The notes: generated from the sequence alone by a model not told the origin. DNA of 64,000 nucleotides from Acidobacteriota bacterium (GCA_030650395.1 JAUSDY010000076.1:1-64000); one strand, 5' to 3'; shown: positions 1 to 12,458, counted from the stretch's first letter. A program made the numbers and translations.

Positions 1-412
1 GCCTCAGCCCGGCACCGTAGAGCAGCATGACCACCAGTCGCTCGGTCCCGGTGAGCTGCTTCAAGATCGCCCCGACCTCGTCACGACTGAGCACCACAGG
101 CAACCGATCGGGCGTCCGCGCCCGCACGACCGGCGGCACCGAGCCGACCTCGATCGACAGCACCTGTTTGTAGAGAAACAGCAGCGCGCTGAGCGCCTGA
201 TTCTGGGTCGACGCACTGACCCGGCGATCCACGGCGAGCCACGTGAGGAATTGGGAGATCTCGGACGCACCCATCTGGGCAGGGTGCGTCTTGCGGTGGA
301 AGACGATATACCGCCGAATCCAGCCGACGTACGCCTCCTCGGTTCGGCGACTGTAGTGACGGGTGCGGACGGCGTCACGCACACGATCCAAGAGCTTCGG
401 TTGGGGCGTCAT
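1..412 (-). CDS. Tyrosine recombinase of integron-integrase (IntI) type, N-terminal part, truncated by window edge
   Basis: Not in the ORF track because it has no stop inside the window. Minus strand from ATG at 412 reads MTPQPKLLDRVRDAVRTRHYSRRTEEAYVGWIRRYIVFHRKTHPAQMGASEISQFLTWLAVDRRVSASTQNQALSALLFLYKQVLSIEVGSVPPVVRARTPDRLPVVLSRDEVGAILKQLTGTERLVVMLLYGAGLR, the classic IntI SAM-like N-domain and start of the catalytic domain. Confidence 0.9.
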   Translation of the reverse strand, partial: MTPQPKLLDRVRDAVRTRHYSRRTEEAYVGWIRRYIVFHRKTHPAQMGASEISQFLTWLAVDRRVSASTQNQALSALLFLYKQVLSIEVGSVPPVVRARTPDRLPVVLSRDEVGAILKQLTGTERLVVMLLYGAGLR

Positions 413-801
413 GTGGCCGGGTCCAGCGAATTCCGTGCCAACGAGGTGCCCGCGCCCTTGGCCCGATCCCACCCGCCGTTCCGTGAGTCGGGCCGGGGGG
501 CGTGTGGAAGTTTTTGCGACCGAAGACTCGCTGGCGGCGATCATATACTTCGATCACCGTCGCCGCGTGACCTGAGAGCCGCGGCCGTCGGCTACGAAAG
601 GGGGGCGAGGACACATCCCGACCATTCTCGTCGACCGCATCGTCCGTCACGTCGCGACAACGAAGCTGAAAGAGTTCAGGGGCCGCGGCAAGCCGAGCTG
701 AACTGATCTGTATGACCGAATCCGTTCTGCCCCGGCTGGAACTCGATGGCGAACAGACAAGGGTCGTGCAGGAGCTGGGTCAGGGGCACCGACACGGTTC
801 C

Positions 802-3387
<2,586 letters not shown>

Positions 3388-3412
3388 GATGCGGCCATCA
3401 TATCCAACTATG

Positions 3413-3500
3413 AAGAACCAATAACCAATTGCGAATATTGCGAATAACAAAAGGGGGCATCGCGACCCCTTTGTTATTGGTAATTCTCTATTGGTTATTT
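3413..3500. repeat. Long imperfect intergenic hairpin with AACCAATA/ATTGCGAAT units
   Basis: gaaccaataaccaattgcgaatattgcgaataacaaaaggggg-catcgcga-cccctttgttattggtaattctctattggttattt. Confidence 0.75.
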
Positions 3501-5651
3501 CCCTGGTAGTGCGAAAGCCAGATACTCCCCCGAATAATTCCCGCCGCTGATCGCGACCACGATGTACTGCTTGCCGCCGGCGAGGTAGGTCATCGGCGAT
3601 CCGCTCTGCGGCGCGGGCATGTATACCGCTCCAACCTGATTGCCGGTTGCCTTGTCGTAACCGCGCAACATCGCACCCCGCGGATGCTCCGGCGTCGTCG
3701 TCACCTGCGGGTCGCCCATCACCACCAGCGTCTTCGTCGCCATCAGGCCGATGCCTGACGTTCCCGCCTGGCCGGTCTTGGGAATGGTCAGGCCCTTGAG
3801 CGCCGGATGGTTGCGCACGTTATCGGGCGTATCGCCATGAGCCACCTGCCACGCTATCTCGCCGCGATCGAGGTTCACCGCGGAGATGGTGCCGTACGGC
3901 GGCTTGAGAATCGTCAAGCCGTCAACCGCGAGCCCGCCGAAGAGTCCTGGCGGTGTGTTCGCGGCTGGCGCGGCGGCAGCTGGCGCGGCGGTCGCCGGTG
4001 CGGTCACGGCCGGACTCGCGCCTTGGGCGATCGCCGTTGCTCGCGCCGCCTCGATCTGCGCGATCGCTCGCGGTGAATCGGCTGCGCAGCAATCGCCGGG
4101 GCCGATCACCTCGCGGAACTCGCGGCCTTCGATTCCCGACATATGGCGGATGTCCGAGAAACCCTTCGGCGGCGGCGCCAGTGAACCCGCGGTGATGTTG
4201 ACCTGGTTGGCCTGCGCGAACACCGTGTGCGTCTCGGGGTCGTACGCCACGCCGGGCCAGTTGGTGCCGCCGATCGCGTTGCCCATGTTGATGGCGCCGA
4301 GCAGGCCGGTCATGTTGCCGAGTATCGGCGGGTTGTACATCCACGGCCCGACCTTGTAGCGCTTCATCTGCTCGATCGCCTGCGCGCGCAGCGCGGGCGT
4401 GAAGTCGATGAGGTCGTCGGGCAGCTTGAGGAAATTGCGCGAGTAGGCAGGCGGCTTGGTCGGGAACGGTTGCGTCGGGCTGGTCTTCTCGCCGGGCACA
4501 TCGCTTTGCGGCACCGGGCGCTCCTCGATCGGCCACACCGGCTGCCCTGTCACGCGATCGAACACGAACAGGAAGCCCTGCTTGCCCGGGACGGCCACGG
4601 CTTTGATCGGCTTGCCGTTCACCACGATGTCGGCGAGGATCGCGGCCGACGACATGTCGTAATTCCACAGCGGGTGGTGCACCAGCTGGAAATGCCACTT
4701 GCGCTGGCCCGTTTTCAGATCGACGCAGACGATGCTCTCGGCGAACAGGTTGTTGCCGGGCCGGTGGCCGCCGTAGTAATCCGACGTCGGCGTTTCCACG
4801 GGCAGGTAGACGAGCCCAAGCTCTTCATCGACCGTGATCTGCGTCCACACCCCGACGTTGCCGTTGACCGCCCACGACTCGCCTTCCCAGGTGTCGTTGC
4901 CGAACTCGCCCGGCCGCGGAATGGTGTTGAACGTCCACAGCAGTTTGCCGGTGCGCACGTCGAACGCCCGCACCAGGCCCTTGGTGTTGTTGTGCGTCTC
5001 GACCGTCGCGCCCTCGCGGAATGACGACCCGATGATGGCCACGTCCCTGACGATGGCCGGGGTCGCGTGGAGGCCGATCTCGCCGTCTTCGAGGTTGATC
5101 TGATCGCCGCGGCCCTTCACGGCACCGACCTTCAGGTCGACCGCTCCGCCGGTGCCGAAGCCGTTGATCATCGCGCCGTTCTTGGCGTTGAGCGCGACCA
5201 GCCGGTACCCGGTCGTGACGTAGAGGATGCGCTCGTCCCCTTTGCCGTCGGTCCAGTACGACACGCCGCGTCCAGACAACTGGCGCGGCGACACGCCGGC
5301 GCGCCGGCCTTCGCGAATGCTATGCGCCCAGATCAATTCGCCCGTCGCGCCATCGAGCGCGACCACCGACCGGCGCGTGCCGCCGGTGGTGTAAAGGACG
5401 CCGTTGATCGCAAGCGGCGTGCCTTCGAGCTTGTACTCGGGACGCGGCCCGAGCATGTCGGTCTTGAACCGCCACGCGATCTCGAGCTTGCCGAAGTTGC
5501 CGGCGTTGATCTGATCGAGCGGCGAGTACTTGGTGCCTTTGATGTCAGAGGTGTAGTGGCGCCAGTCGCCAGTGGCGGGCGCCTGGCCCGAGAGGATCGA
5601 GACCGAGAACAGCAACGCCGCGAGCCCGCACGCCAGCTTGATCTTTGACAT
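3495..5651 (-). CDS. Pyrroloquinoline-quinone-dependent dehydrogenase (quinoprotein glucose dehydrogenase-like)
   Basis: ORF 3495..5681, likely start [52 protein letters not shown] and repeated beta-propeller blades. Confidence 0.85.
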   Translation of the reverse strand: MSKIKLACGLAALLFSVSILSGQAPATGDWRHYTSDIKGTKYSPLDQINAGNFGKLEIAWRFKTDMLGPRPEYKLEGTPLAINGVLYTTGGTRRSVVALDGATGELIWAHSIREGRRAGVSPRQLSGRGVSYWTDGKGDERILYVTTGYRLVALNAKNGAMINGFGTGGAVDLKVGAVKGRGDQINLEDGEIGLHATPAIVRDVAIIGSSFREGATVETHNNTKGLVRAFDVRTGKLLWTFNTIPRPGEFGNDTWEGESWAVNGNVGVWTQITVDEELGLVYLPVETPTSDYYGGHRPGNNLFAESIVCVDLKTGQRKWHFQLVHHPLWNYDMSSAAILADIVVNGKPIKAVAVPGKQGFLFVFDRVTGQPVWPIEERPVPQSDVPGEKTSPTQPFPTKPPAYSRNFLKLPDDLIDFTPALRAQAIEQMKRYKVGPWMYNPPILGNMTGLLGAINMGNAIGGTNWPGVAYDPETHTVFAQANQVNITAGSLAPPPKGFSDIRHMSGIEGREFREVIGPGDCCAADSPRAIAQIEAARATAIAQGASPAVTAPATAAPAAAAPAANTPPGLFGGLAVDGLTILKPPYGTISAVNLDRGEIAWQVAHGDTPDNVRNHPALKGLTIPKTGQAGTSGIGLMATKTLVVMGDPQVTTTPEHPRGAMLRGYDKATGNQVGAVYMPAPQSGSPMTYLAGGKQYIVVAISGGNYSGEYLAFALPGK

Positions 5652-5822
5652 GGGCGGGATGATAACGCGACTACACCCCATTCCGACGAAATCAACAGGA
5701 GATCAGGAGACCAGGAAAAAACTATGCTCAGTTGTCCTCGGCGCGGATGAGCGACGGCCGCTCGGCGTCAGCTGGAGCGCGAGCGGAAGCCGGCGAGAGG
5801 AGGGGCCGACACATCGCGCTGA

Positions 5823-6014
5823 GCCGTCGCGCAGAGAGGCATCGCCTGGCGTGAGCGTTCGAGCGAGGCGAAGCAAGCGACACCGTCAAATCGACTGGAG
5901 GCCACGCAGGCGTCTTGCGGTTCTGGCGTCCATCGCTAAGGCGCCTAATGCGCCGAAGGAGATTTGACCGCCGAGCGAGAGCGAACGCCGGGCGATGCCT
6001 CTCTGCGCGACGGC
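5823..6014. repeat. Large inverted-repeat element
   Basis: Perfect 24-bp arms: gccgtcgcgcagagaggcatcgcc (5823-5846) vs ggcgatgcctctctgcgcgacggc (5991-6014), with further imperfect complementarity inside (ACCGTCAAATC / GATTTGACCG). Confidence 0.8.
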
Positions 6015-6038
6015 TCCGGCGACATGGAGGCACTGGAA

Positions 6039-6066
6039 GGACAAACCTAAAGGTTTGTCCCCACAG
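6039..6066. repeat. Family A palindrome (GACAAACCTnnAGGTTTGTC)
   Basis: ggacaaacctaaaggtttgtccccacag. Confidence 0.8.
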
Positions 6067-6089
6067 CCTATCGGAACGTGGTTTCTTTT

Positions 6090-7145
6090 TTAGCGGAACT
6101 GCTGCTGAAGCTTCTGCAGAGCGTCGTTCCCCGGGCAGAGCTGGTCGTGCGGAATGCTCGTCAGCGGGCCAGGCACGGTCTCGTTCTGCGCGTGCACGTC
6201 CTGCGAATCGGGCGAGATGTAAAGCAGGCCCGTCATCACCTCGCCGCGGCGCTGATGGTCGCGGATCGCCGCATAGGCCGCATCGCGGTTGGTCGCGTCG
6301 TAGTCTTTCGCGACCTTGCGCAGCTTCACGGTACTGCCGTCGTGCAGCGTGACGTGTTGCACCGTGCCCTCGGGGTAGTCGGTCGTGATCGGGTCGCGAA
6401 GCGGAACGAAGTCCGCGTGCACCACTTCGACCGCGTGCTCGCGGGTGTACGCGTAGCTCTTGGTCGATCCCTCATGATCGTTGAAGGTCACACACGGCGA
6501 GATCACGTCCACGAACGCGAAGCCGCGGTGTGCGATGCCCGCCTGGATGATCGGCACGAGCTGGTTCTTGTCGCCCGAGAAGCTGCGCGCCACAAACGTG
6601 GCGCCGAGCGTCAGTGCGAGCAGGGCGCCGTCAATGGCCTGCATGGTGTTGGCCTCGCCCTTCTTGGCGGTTGAACCCGGATCCGCGGACGCCGAGAACT
6701 GACCCTTGGTCAAGCCGTAGACGCCGTTGTTCTCGAGCACGTACAACATGTTCACGTTGCGGCGGATCGCGTGGCACAACTGCCCGAGGCCGATCGACAG
6801 CGAGTCGCCGTCGCCCGACACGCCGATCATGATCAGGTCGCCGTTGGCCGCGTTGGCGCCGGTCGCCACCGCCGGCATCCGGCCGTGCACGCTGTTGAAG
6901 CCGTGCGCCTCGCGCAGGAAATACGCCGGCGTCTTCGACGAACAGCCGATGCCCGACAGCTTCGCCACCTTGTGCGGGGCGATGTTGAGCTCCCAGAAGG
7001 CGTGAATGATGGCGGCGGTGATCGAGTCGTGTCCGCAACCCGCGCAGAGCGTGGTGATCGCGCCTTCGTAATCGCGCCGGGTCAGGCCGAGCGTGTTCTT
7101 CTTGAGCGACGGATGGTGGACTTTCGGCTTCGCGATGTAGCTCAT
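6090..7145 (-). CDS. korB: 2-oxoacid:ferredoxin oxidoreductase, beta subunit
   Basis: LCAGCGHDSITAAIIHAFWELNIAPHKVAKLSGIGCSSKTP and GDGDSLSIGLGQLCHAIRRN TPP motif. Confidence 0.88.
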   Translation of the reverse strand: MSYIAKPKVHHPSLKKNTLGLTRRDYEGAITTLCAGCGHDSITAAIIHAFWELNIAPHKVAKLSGIGCSSKTPAYFLREAHGFNSVHGRMPAVATGANAANGDLIMIGVSGDGDSLSIGLGQLCHAIRRNVNMLYVLENNGVYGLTKGQFSASADPGSTAKKGEANTMQAIDGALLALTLGATFVARSFSGDKNQLVPIIQAGIAHRGFAFVDVISPCVTFNDHEGSTKSYAYTREHAVEVVHADFVPLRDPITTDYPEGTVQHVTLHDGSTVKLRKVAKDYDATNRDAAYAAIRDHQRRGEVMTGLLYISPDSQDVHAQNETVPGPLTSIPHDQLCPGNDALQKLQQQFR

Positions 7146-8938
7146 GCCGCCTTCTCCAGCTTCGCCTTGACGCCGCTGATCACATGGTGCGCGCTCATCG
7201 GGAAGCCCGCGTAGTAGCGCACCGATTCCATCTTCTCGACATGCACGCCCGTCTCGAGCATCAGCATGCTGCGCAGCTGCGCGTCACGGTTCTGCTCGAC
7301 GATGAAGGTGACGTCGTGTTGCTCGAGGAACTGCCGCACTTCGTCTCCGAAGGGGAAGCCGCGCACGCGCATGTAGTTGAGCGCGATGCCGTCTTTGGCG
7401 AGCAAATCGAGCGCCTCGACACACGCGGCGTGACAGCCGCCAATCGTCAGCAGGCCCAGCTTGGCGCCGGGCGTGGTCTTGACCAGCGGCTGCGGCACCG
7501 CCCGCGTCGCGCCTTGAATCTTCCGCGCGATGCGGTCGAGCACTTCCTGGTACTCGTCGGCATCCTCGGTGTACCCGCCGAACTTGTTGTGACCCGAGCC
7601 CCGCGTGAAGTACGCGCCCTTCGGATGCACGCCCGGCAGCGAGCGTTGCGGAATACCGTCGCCATCCACATCGAGGTAACGATAGAAGCTCTTCGCCTTT
7701 TCGAGCTCGTCGGCCGACAGCACCTTGCCGCGGTCGGGCTGATACGAGTCGTCCCACGACAGCTTCGGGATCATCCAGTCGTTCATGCCGATGTCGAGGT
7801 CGCTGACGAGGAACACCGGCGTCTGGAAGCGCTCCGCCAGGTCGAACGCCTTGACCGCCATCTCGAAGGCCTCCGCCGGATCGGCCGGATAGAGGCAGAT
7901 GTGCCGCGTGTCGCCGTGCGACGCATAGGCGCACATCATCAGGTCGCCCTGTTGCGTGCGTGTCGGCATGCCGGTCGATGGGCCGGTGCGTTGCACGTCG
8001 ACGATCACCGCGGGCACCTCGGCGTAGTACGCCAGCCCGATGAACTCGTTCATCAGCGAGAGGCCGGGACCGGCCGTCGGCGTGAAGGCGCGCGCGCCGG
8101 CCCACGACGCGCCGACCACCATGCCAAGCGCCGCCAGCTCGTCTTCGGCTTGCAGGATCGCAAACTTCTTCTGCTTGGTCGCCGGGTCGCGGCGGTACTT
8201 CATGCAGAAGGTCTTGAACGCCTCCATCACCGACGTCGCCGGCGTGATCGGATACCACGCGCCGACCGTGGCGCCGGCGTAGACCGCGCCGAGCGCGGCG
8301 GCGGTGTTACCGTCGATCAGGATGCTGTCTTTGGTCGCATCCATCTTCTCGAGATGGATCGGCAGCGGGCATTGAAAGTTGGCGCGCACGTAGTCGAAGC
8401 CGAGCGCGATCGCCTTCTCGTTGGAGTCGAGCAGCGACTTCTTGGCGGCGTACTTCTCCTTGGTGAGGTTGGCGATGATCTCGGTGTCCATCCCAATCAA
8501 CCCGGCCAGCGCGCCCGCGTAGGCGATGTTCTTCATCAGGATGCGCTCGCGCACGCCCTTGAAAAGGGCGTTGCACATCTCGGCGAGCGGCACGGCGATG
8601 TAGGTGATGTCGGGGCGGCGCAGCTTGTCGTCGAGCGGCCACGACGAATCGAACATCAGGTAGCCGCCGGAGCGCACCTCGGCGACGTCCTTCGCGTAGG
8701 TCGCCGCGTTCAGCGCCACCATCAAGTCGAAGTGCGGCGTCCGCGCGGTGTAGCCGTTCTTGTTGACGCGGATCTCGTACCACGTCGGCAGGCCCTGGAT
8801 GTTCGACGGGAACACGTTCTTCCCCGTGACGGGCACACCCATGCGGAAGATCGCCTGCATGATCAGGCCATTGGCGCTCGCCGAACCCGTGCCATTGGCG
8901 GTGGCGATCTTGAACGCGAAATCATTCACTCTAGTCAT
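7142..8938 (-). CDS. korA: 2-oxoacid:acceptor oxidoreductase, alpha subunit
   Basis: Fused gamma/alpha architecture; GNTAAALGAVYAGATVGAWYPITPATSVMEAF and AEDELAALGMVVGASWAGARAFTPTAGPGLSLMNEFIGLAYYAEVPAVIVDVQRTGPSTGMPT; overlaps korB by 4 nt. Confidence 0.88.
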   Translation of the reverse strand: MTRVNDFAFKIATANGTGSASANGLIMQAIFRMGVPVTGKNVFPSNIQGLPTWYEIRVNKNGYTARTPHFDLMVALNAATYAKDVAEVRSGGYLMFDSSWPLDDKLRRPDITYIAVPLAEMCNALFKGVRERILMKNIAYAGALAGLIGMDTEIIANLTKEKYAAKKSLLDSNEKAIALGFDYVRANFQCPLPIHLEKMDATKDSILIDGNTAAALGAVYAGATVGAWYPITPATSVMEAFKTFCMKYRRDPATKQKKFAILQAEDELAALGMVVGASWAGARAFTPTAGPGLSLMNEFIGLAYYAEVPAVIVDVQRTGPSTGMPTRTQQGDLMMCAYASHGDTRHICLYPADPAEAFEMAVKAFDLAERFQTPVFLVSDLDIGMNDWMIPKLSWDDSYQPDRGKVLSADELEKAKSFYRYLDVDGDGIPQRSLPGVHPKGAYFTRGSGHNKFGGYTEDADEYQEVLDRIARKIQGATRAVPQPLVKTTPGAKLGLLTIGGCHAACVEALDLLAKDGIALNYMRVRGFPFGDEVRQFLEQHDVTFIVEQNRDAQLRSMLMLETGVHVEKMESVRYYAGFPMSAHHVISGVKAKLEKAA

Positions 8939-9001
8939 GTCGATCTCAGCGTGCAGGTATTCATGTCGATCTCAGCGGGGCTGTATTCATGTCGATCTCA
9001 G
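8936..9001. repeat. 26-bp tandem repeat, 2.5 copies, covering the korA start
   Basis: catgtcgatctcagc... units start at 8936, 8962 and 8988. Confidence 0.9.
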
Positions 9002-9018
9002 AAGTCAGATCTCGACGG

Positions 9019-10821
9019 TTATCTACCAACCGCCTCCAGTGGTATGAAGGCGGTACCAGCGTATGGCAGCTCCAGCACGAATTTGCGCATGTCCCACGCA
9101 TACGTCGGGCAGCGCTCCGCGCACAGGCCGCAGTGCAGGCAGATGTTTTCGTCTTTCACCATCAGCCGCCCGGTCTGCTTGAGCGGCCCCGACTGGAACA
9201 GCGGCTGATCGAGGTTCTCCGCCGGCGCCGTCAGGTGCTGCCGCAGATCAGGCTCGGTCGGCGCCTCCGGAACAATCGTGAGGCAGTCGACCGGGCAGAT
9301 GTCGATGCACGCGTCACATTCGATGCACAGCGAATCGGTGAAGTGCGTCTGCACGTCGCAATTGAGGCAGCGCTCGACTTCCGCGCGCGTCTGCTCGGCG
9401 GTGAAGCCCTCCTCCACTTCCACCGTCATCTTCGAGAAGCGCTCCGGCAGGTTGACGTGCTTCATCTTCTGCCGTTGCACCGGGTCGTAGTCGTTGCTGT
9501 ACGACCACTCGTGCAGGCCCATCTTCGTGCTGGTGAGCGAGAGGCGATGCGGCGGCCGCCCGGCGACGTTCAGGCCCTGGCAGAACAGATCGATCGAGAT
9601 CGCAGCCTGGTGCCCGTGCTCGACCGCCCAGATGATGTTCGCCGGACCAAACGCGGCGTCGCCGCCGAAGAACACGCCCGGGCGTGTCGACATGAACGTG
9701 GTCTTGTCGACCACTGGCATGTCCCACTTCTTGTCGAACTCGAGGCCGATGTCGCGCTCGATCCACGGGAACGCGTTCTCCTGGCCGATCGCGAGCACCA
9801 CCGAGTCGCACGGCAGGATGATGCGGCCGGCCGGCTCCTGCACCAGCTTGCCGTTGACCTCCTGCGAGGTGAACTGGTCGAACTCCATGCCGGTCAGCTT
9901 GCCGTTCTCGACGATGAAGCGGACCGGCGAGAGGTTCTCGAGAATGTCGACCTGCTCTTCTTCGGCGTCTTCGAGCTCCCACGGCGACGCCTTGAAGTAC
10001 TTCCGCGTCTTGCGCGAGATCACCTTCACGTCGGTGGCGCCGAGGCGTTTGGCGGAACGGCAGCAGTCCATCGCGGTGTTGCCGACGCCGATGATCAGGA
10101 CGCGCGTGCCGACGCTCGTGATGTGGCCGAAGTGGATCGACTCGAGCCACTCGATGCCAATGAAGATCTGATCGGTGTCGTGCCGCCCGGGAATCTCGAG
10201 CTCCTTGCCCTTGGGCGCGCCGCTGCCGACAAAGACCGCGTCGTAGTCCTTCGAATCGACCAGTGACTTGAGGCTCGAGACGGGCGTCTCGTACTTCATC
10301 TCGACGCCCATGTTCGTGATGTAGCCGATTTCTTCGTCGAGCACTTCTTCGGGAAGGCGGAAGGCGGGGATGTTGATGCGCATCAGGCCGCCCGGGCGCG
10401 GCCCTTTCTCGAAGATGGTGCACTGGTAGCCCAGCGGCATCAGGTCGTTCGCCACGGTGAGGGCGGACGGGCCTGCGCCGACGAGCGCCACCTTCTTTCC
10501 GTTCTTCTTCGCGGGGATCGCCGGCAGGCGATCGGTAATGTCGTCCTTCTGATCGGCGGCGACGCGCTTGAGGCGGCAGATCGCGACGGGCTTACCGTCG
10601 ATGCGCCCGCGCCGACAGGCCGGCTCGCAGGGGCGGTCGCAGGTGCGCCCGAGGATGCCGGGGAACACGTTCGACTCGCGGTTCAGGATGTAGGCATCGT
10701 CGAACCGGCCATTGGCGATCATGCGGATGTATTCCGGCACGTTGGTGTGCGCGGGGCACGCCCACTGGCAGTCGACGACCTTGTGGTAATAGTTCGGGTC
10801 CGAAGTATCCGTTCGGGACAT
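9019..10821 (-). CDS. FAD/NAD(P)-dependent oxidoreductase (glutamate synthase small-subunit-like) with N- and C-terminal Fe-S motifs
   Basis: GRTCDRPCEPACRRGRIDGKPVAICRLKR, KVALVGAGPSALTVANDL, C-terminal CIECDACIDICPVDC and CLHCGLCAERCP. Confidence 0.85.
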   Translation of the reverse strand: MSRTDTSDPNYYHKVVDCQWACPAHTNVPEYIRMIANGRFDDAYILNRESNVFPGILGRTCDRPCEPACRRGRIDGKPVAICRLKRVAADQKDDITDRLPAIPAKKNGKKVALVGAGPSALTVANDLMPLGYQCTIFEKGPRPGGLMRINIPAFRLPEEVLDEEIGYITNMGVEMKYETPVSSLKSLVDSKDYDAVFVGSGAPKGKELEIPGRHDTDQIFIGIEWLESIHFGHITSVGTRVLIIGVGNTAMDCCRSAKRLGATDVKVISRKTRKYFKASPWELEDAEEEQVDILENLSPVRFIVENGKLTGMEFDQFTSQEVNGKLVQEPAGRIILPCDSVVLAIGQENAFPWIERDIGLEFDKKWDMPVVDKTTFMSTRPGVFFGGDAAFGPANIIWAVEHGHQAAISIDLFCQGLNVAGRPPHRLSLTSTKMGLHEWSYSNDYDPVQRQKMKHVNLPERFSKMTVEVEEGFTAEQTRAEVERCLNCDVQTHFTDSLCIECDACIDICPVDCLTIVPEAPTEPDLRQHLTAPAENLDQPLFQSGPLKQTGRLMVKDENICLHCGLCAERCPTYAWDMRKFVLELPYAGTAFIPLEAVGR

Positions 10822-10831
10822 TCTCCCGGAA

Positions 10832-12430
10832 TTATATAGGGGCGGGGTCGGGCGCGTTGGCCGCCGGCGCCTGGGTCGATGCCTCTACGAGATGGTTTCT
10901 ACCCGCTTCGCTGATGAATCCCTTGGCGAAGCGTTCCTCGGTGCTGCGGTCGAACACGGTTGCCACGGCGTAATAGTCGGCCTGCAGGCGCTCGCGCGTC
11001 AGATCGAGAACGAAGTAGCCGCGGTAGCGGCCATCCACATAGTGCAGGTGCGGACGCGCCGCCATCGCATCAAGCAGCTGCTTCTCGCCGGTGGGGCCGG
11101 CGCCCAGATTGCTCGGCGAGCTCACCGAGGTGCCGGCGAATTCCACGCCCAGCGATCCTTTGCCGGTGGCCTTGTCGTAACCGTTGAACGGCCGGCGCGG
11201 CAGGTCGTAGGCCCACGAGCTGTGGACGTCGCCGGTGAGGACGGTGAAGTTGCTGACCTTGGCGCGCTCGATCATGTCGAAGACCCGCGCGCGCGAACCG
11301 CGGTACCCATCCCACGAGTCGGGATTGCTGGCGCGCACCCCCGCTGCGGTTTGAGGTGCGAACATCACCTGCTGGCCCAGCACCGTCCATGGCGACTTCG
11401 CCCGTACCGACGTCACCAGTTGCTCGGCAAGCCAGCCTTCCTGCTCGGCGCCGAGCAGCTGGCGGCCGGGCTGCTCGATCGTGGTCGTGTCTTCGCGCGG
11501 CGTCTGCGCATCGCGGCCGACGACCCGGGTATCGAGCATCAACAACGTCGCCAGGTCGCCGAAGCGGAAGGTGCGATAGATCCGCCCCTGCAGCGTCTGC
11601 GCGTCCTCGCGAATTGGCATCCATTCGAAGTACGCCTGCTCGGCCGCGGCGCGGCGCGCCGACCAGTCGCCTTCTCCTTCCCTGGGATTGTGGTTCTGGG
11701 CGCCGCCCTTCCACGCGTTATTCGTGAACTCGTGATCGTCCCAGGTGACGATGAACGGATGCTGGCGGTGAATTTCCTGTGAATCCGGATCGGTCTTGTA
11801 CTGCGCGTGGCGCTCGCGATAGTCGCGTAGCGCCACCATCTCTTTGTTCGGCGACGGAATGCGGCCGAACCTGGTGCCGTCGCCGTATTGCGCGTTGGCG
11901 TACTCGTAAATGTAGTCGCCGAGATGCAATATCGCGTCGATGTCGGGCCGCTTCGCCAGGCACGCATAGGCGTTGAAGTAGCCCTGCGGCAGGTTCGAGC
12001 ACGACACCACGCCCAGCCGTATCCGCGCCACGCCGGCGGCCGGCAGCGTACGGGTGCGGCCGATTGCCGACCGCGCGCCGATCGATTCGAAGCGATAGTA
12101 GTACGGCGTGCCCGGGTCGAGGCCTGTGACGTCGACCTTCACCGTGAAATCGCGCGCCGCGCCGGTCTGCGTCTCGCCGCGCGACACCACCTGCGCCATC
12201 TTCGGATCGCGCGCAATCTGCCACGACACGGTCTGCGCTCCGCTCGGCGCTTTCGGCGTCACGCGGGTCCAGAGGATGACGCGATCGGCCAGCGGATCGC
12301 CGCTCGCCACACCGTGGCGGAAGACGGGATCGGAAGACTGAGCTCGCAACTCGGTTGCGCGGATGACCGGTAACGCGCCCAGTGCAACGGTGCTGGTGGC
12401 GAGGAAATCACGGCGGGAGATGCGTCGCAT
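10832..12430 (-). CDS. phoD: Alkaline phosphatase D family protein (Tat-exported)
   Basis: MRRISRRDFLATSTVALGA Tat signal; HGVASGDPLADRVILWTRV; WDDHEFTNN; GDVHSSWA. Confidence 0.85.
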   Translation of the reverse strand: MRRISRRDFLATSTVALGALPVIRATELRAQSSDPVFRHGVASGDPLADRVILWTRVTPKAPSGAQTVSWQIARDPKMAQVVSRGETQTGAARDFTVKVDVTGLDPGTPYYYRFESIGARSAIGRTRTLPAAGVARIRLGVVSCSNLPQGYFNAYACLAKRPDIDAILHLGDYIYEYANAQYGDGTRFGRIPSPNKEMVALRDYRERHAQYKTDPDSQEIHRQHPFIVTWDDHEFTNNAWKGGAQNHNPREGEGDWSARRAAAEQAYFEWMPIREDAQTLQGRIYRTFRFGDLATLLMLDTRVVGRDAQTPREDTTTIEQPGRQLLGAEQEGWLAEQLVTSVRAKSPWTVLGQQVMFAPQTAAGVRASNPDSWDGYRGSRARVFDMIERAKVSNFTVLTGDVHSSWAYDLPRRPFNGYDKATGKGSLGVEFAGTSVSSPSNLGAGPTGEKQLLDAMAARPHLHYVDGRYRGYFVLDLTRERLQADYYAVATVFDRSTEERFAKGFISEAGRNHLVEASTQAPAANAPDPAPI

Positions 12431-12458
12431 CCGCGGAGTCTAACCGAGGATGGTCACG

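Noticed and set aside
251-706. 151-aa plus-strand ORF
   Set aside because: Overlaps the integrase antisense and lacks recognisable motifs.
413-801. attC/attI site upstream of the integrase
   Set aside because: No consensus GTTRRRY/RYYYAAC core pair seen by eye; a covariance search was not possible.
7184-9208. 674-aa plus-strand ORF antisense to korA
   Set aside because: His/Arg-rich shadow reading of a conserved minus-strand gene in high-GC DNA; no recognisable domain.
8989-10266. 425-aa plus-strand ORF
   Set aside because: Antisense to the GltD-like oxidoreductase, which has clear motifs on the minus strand.
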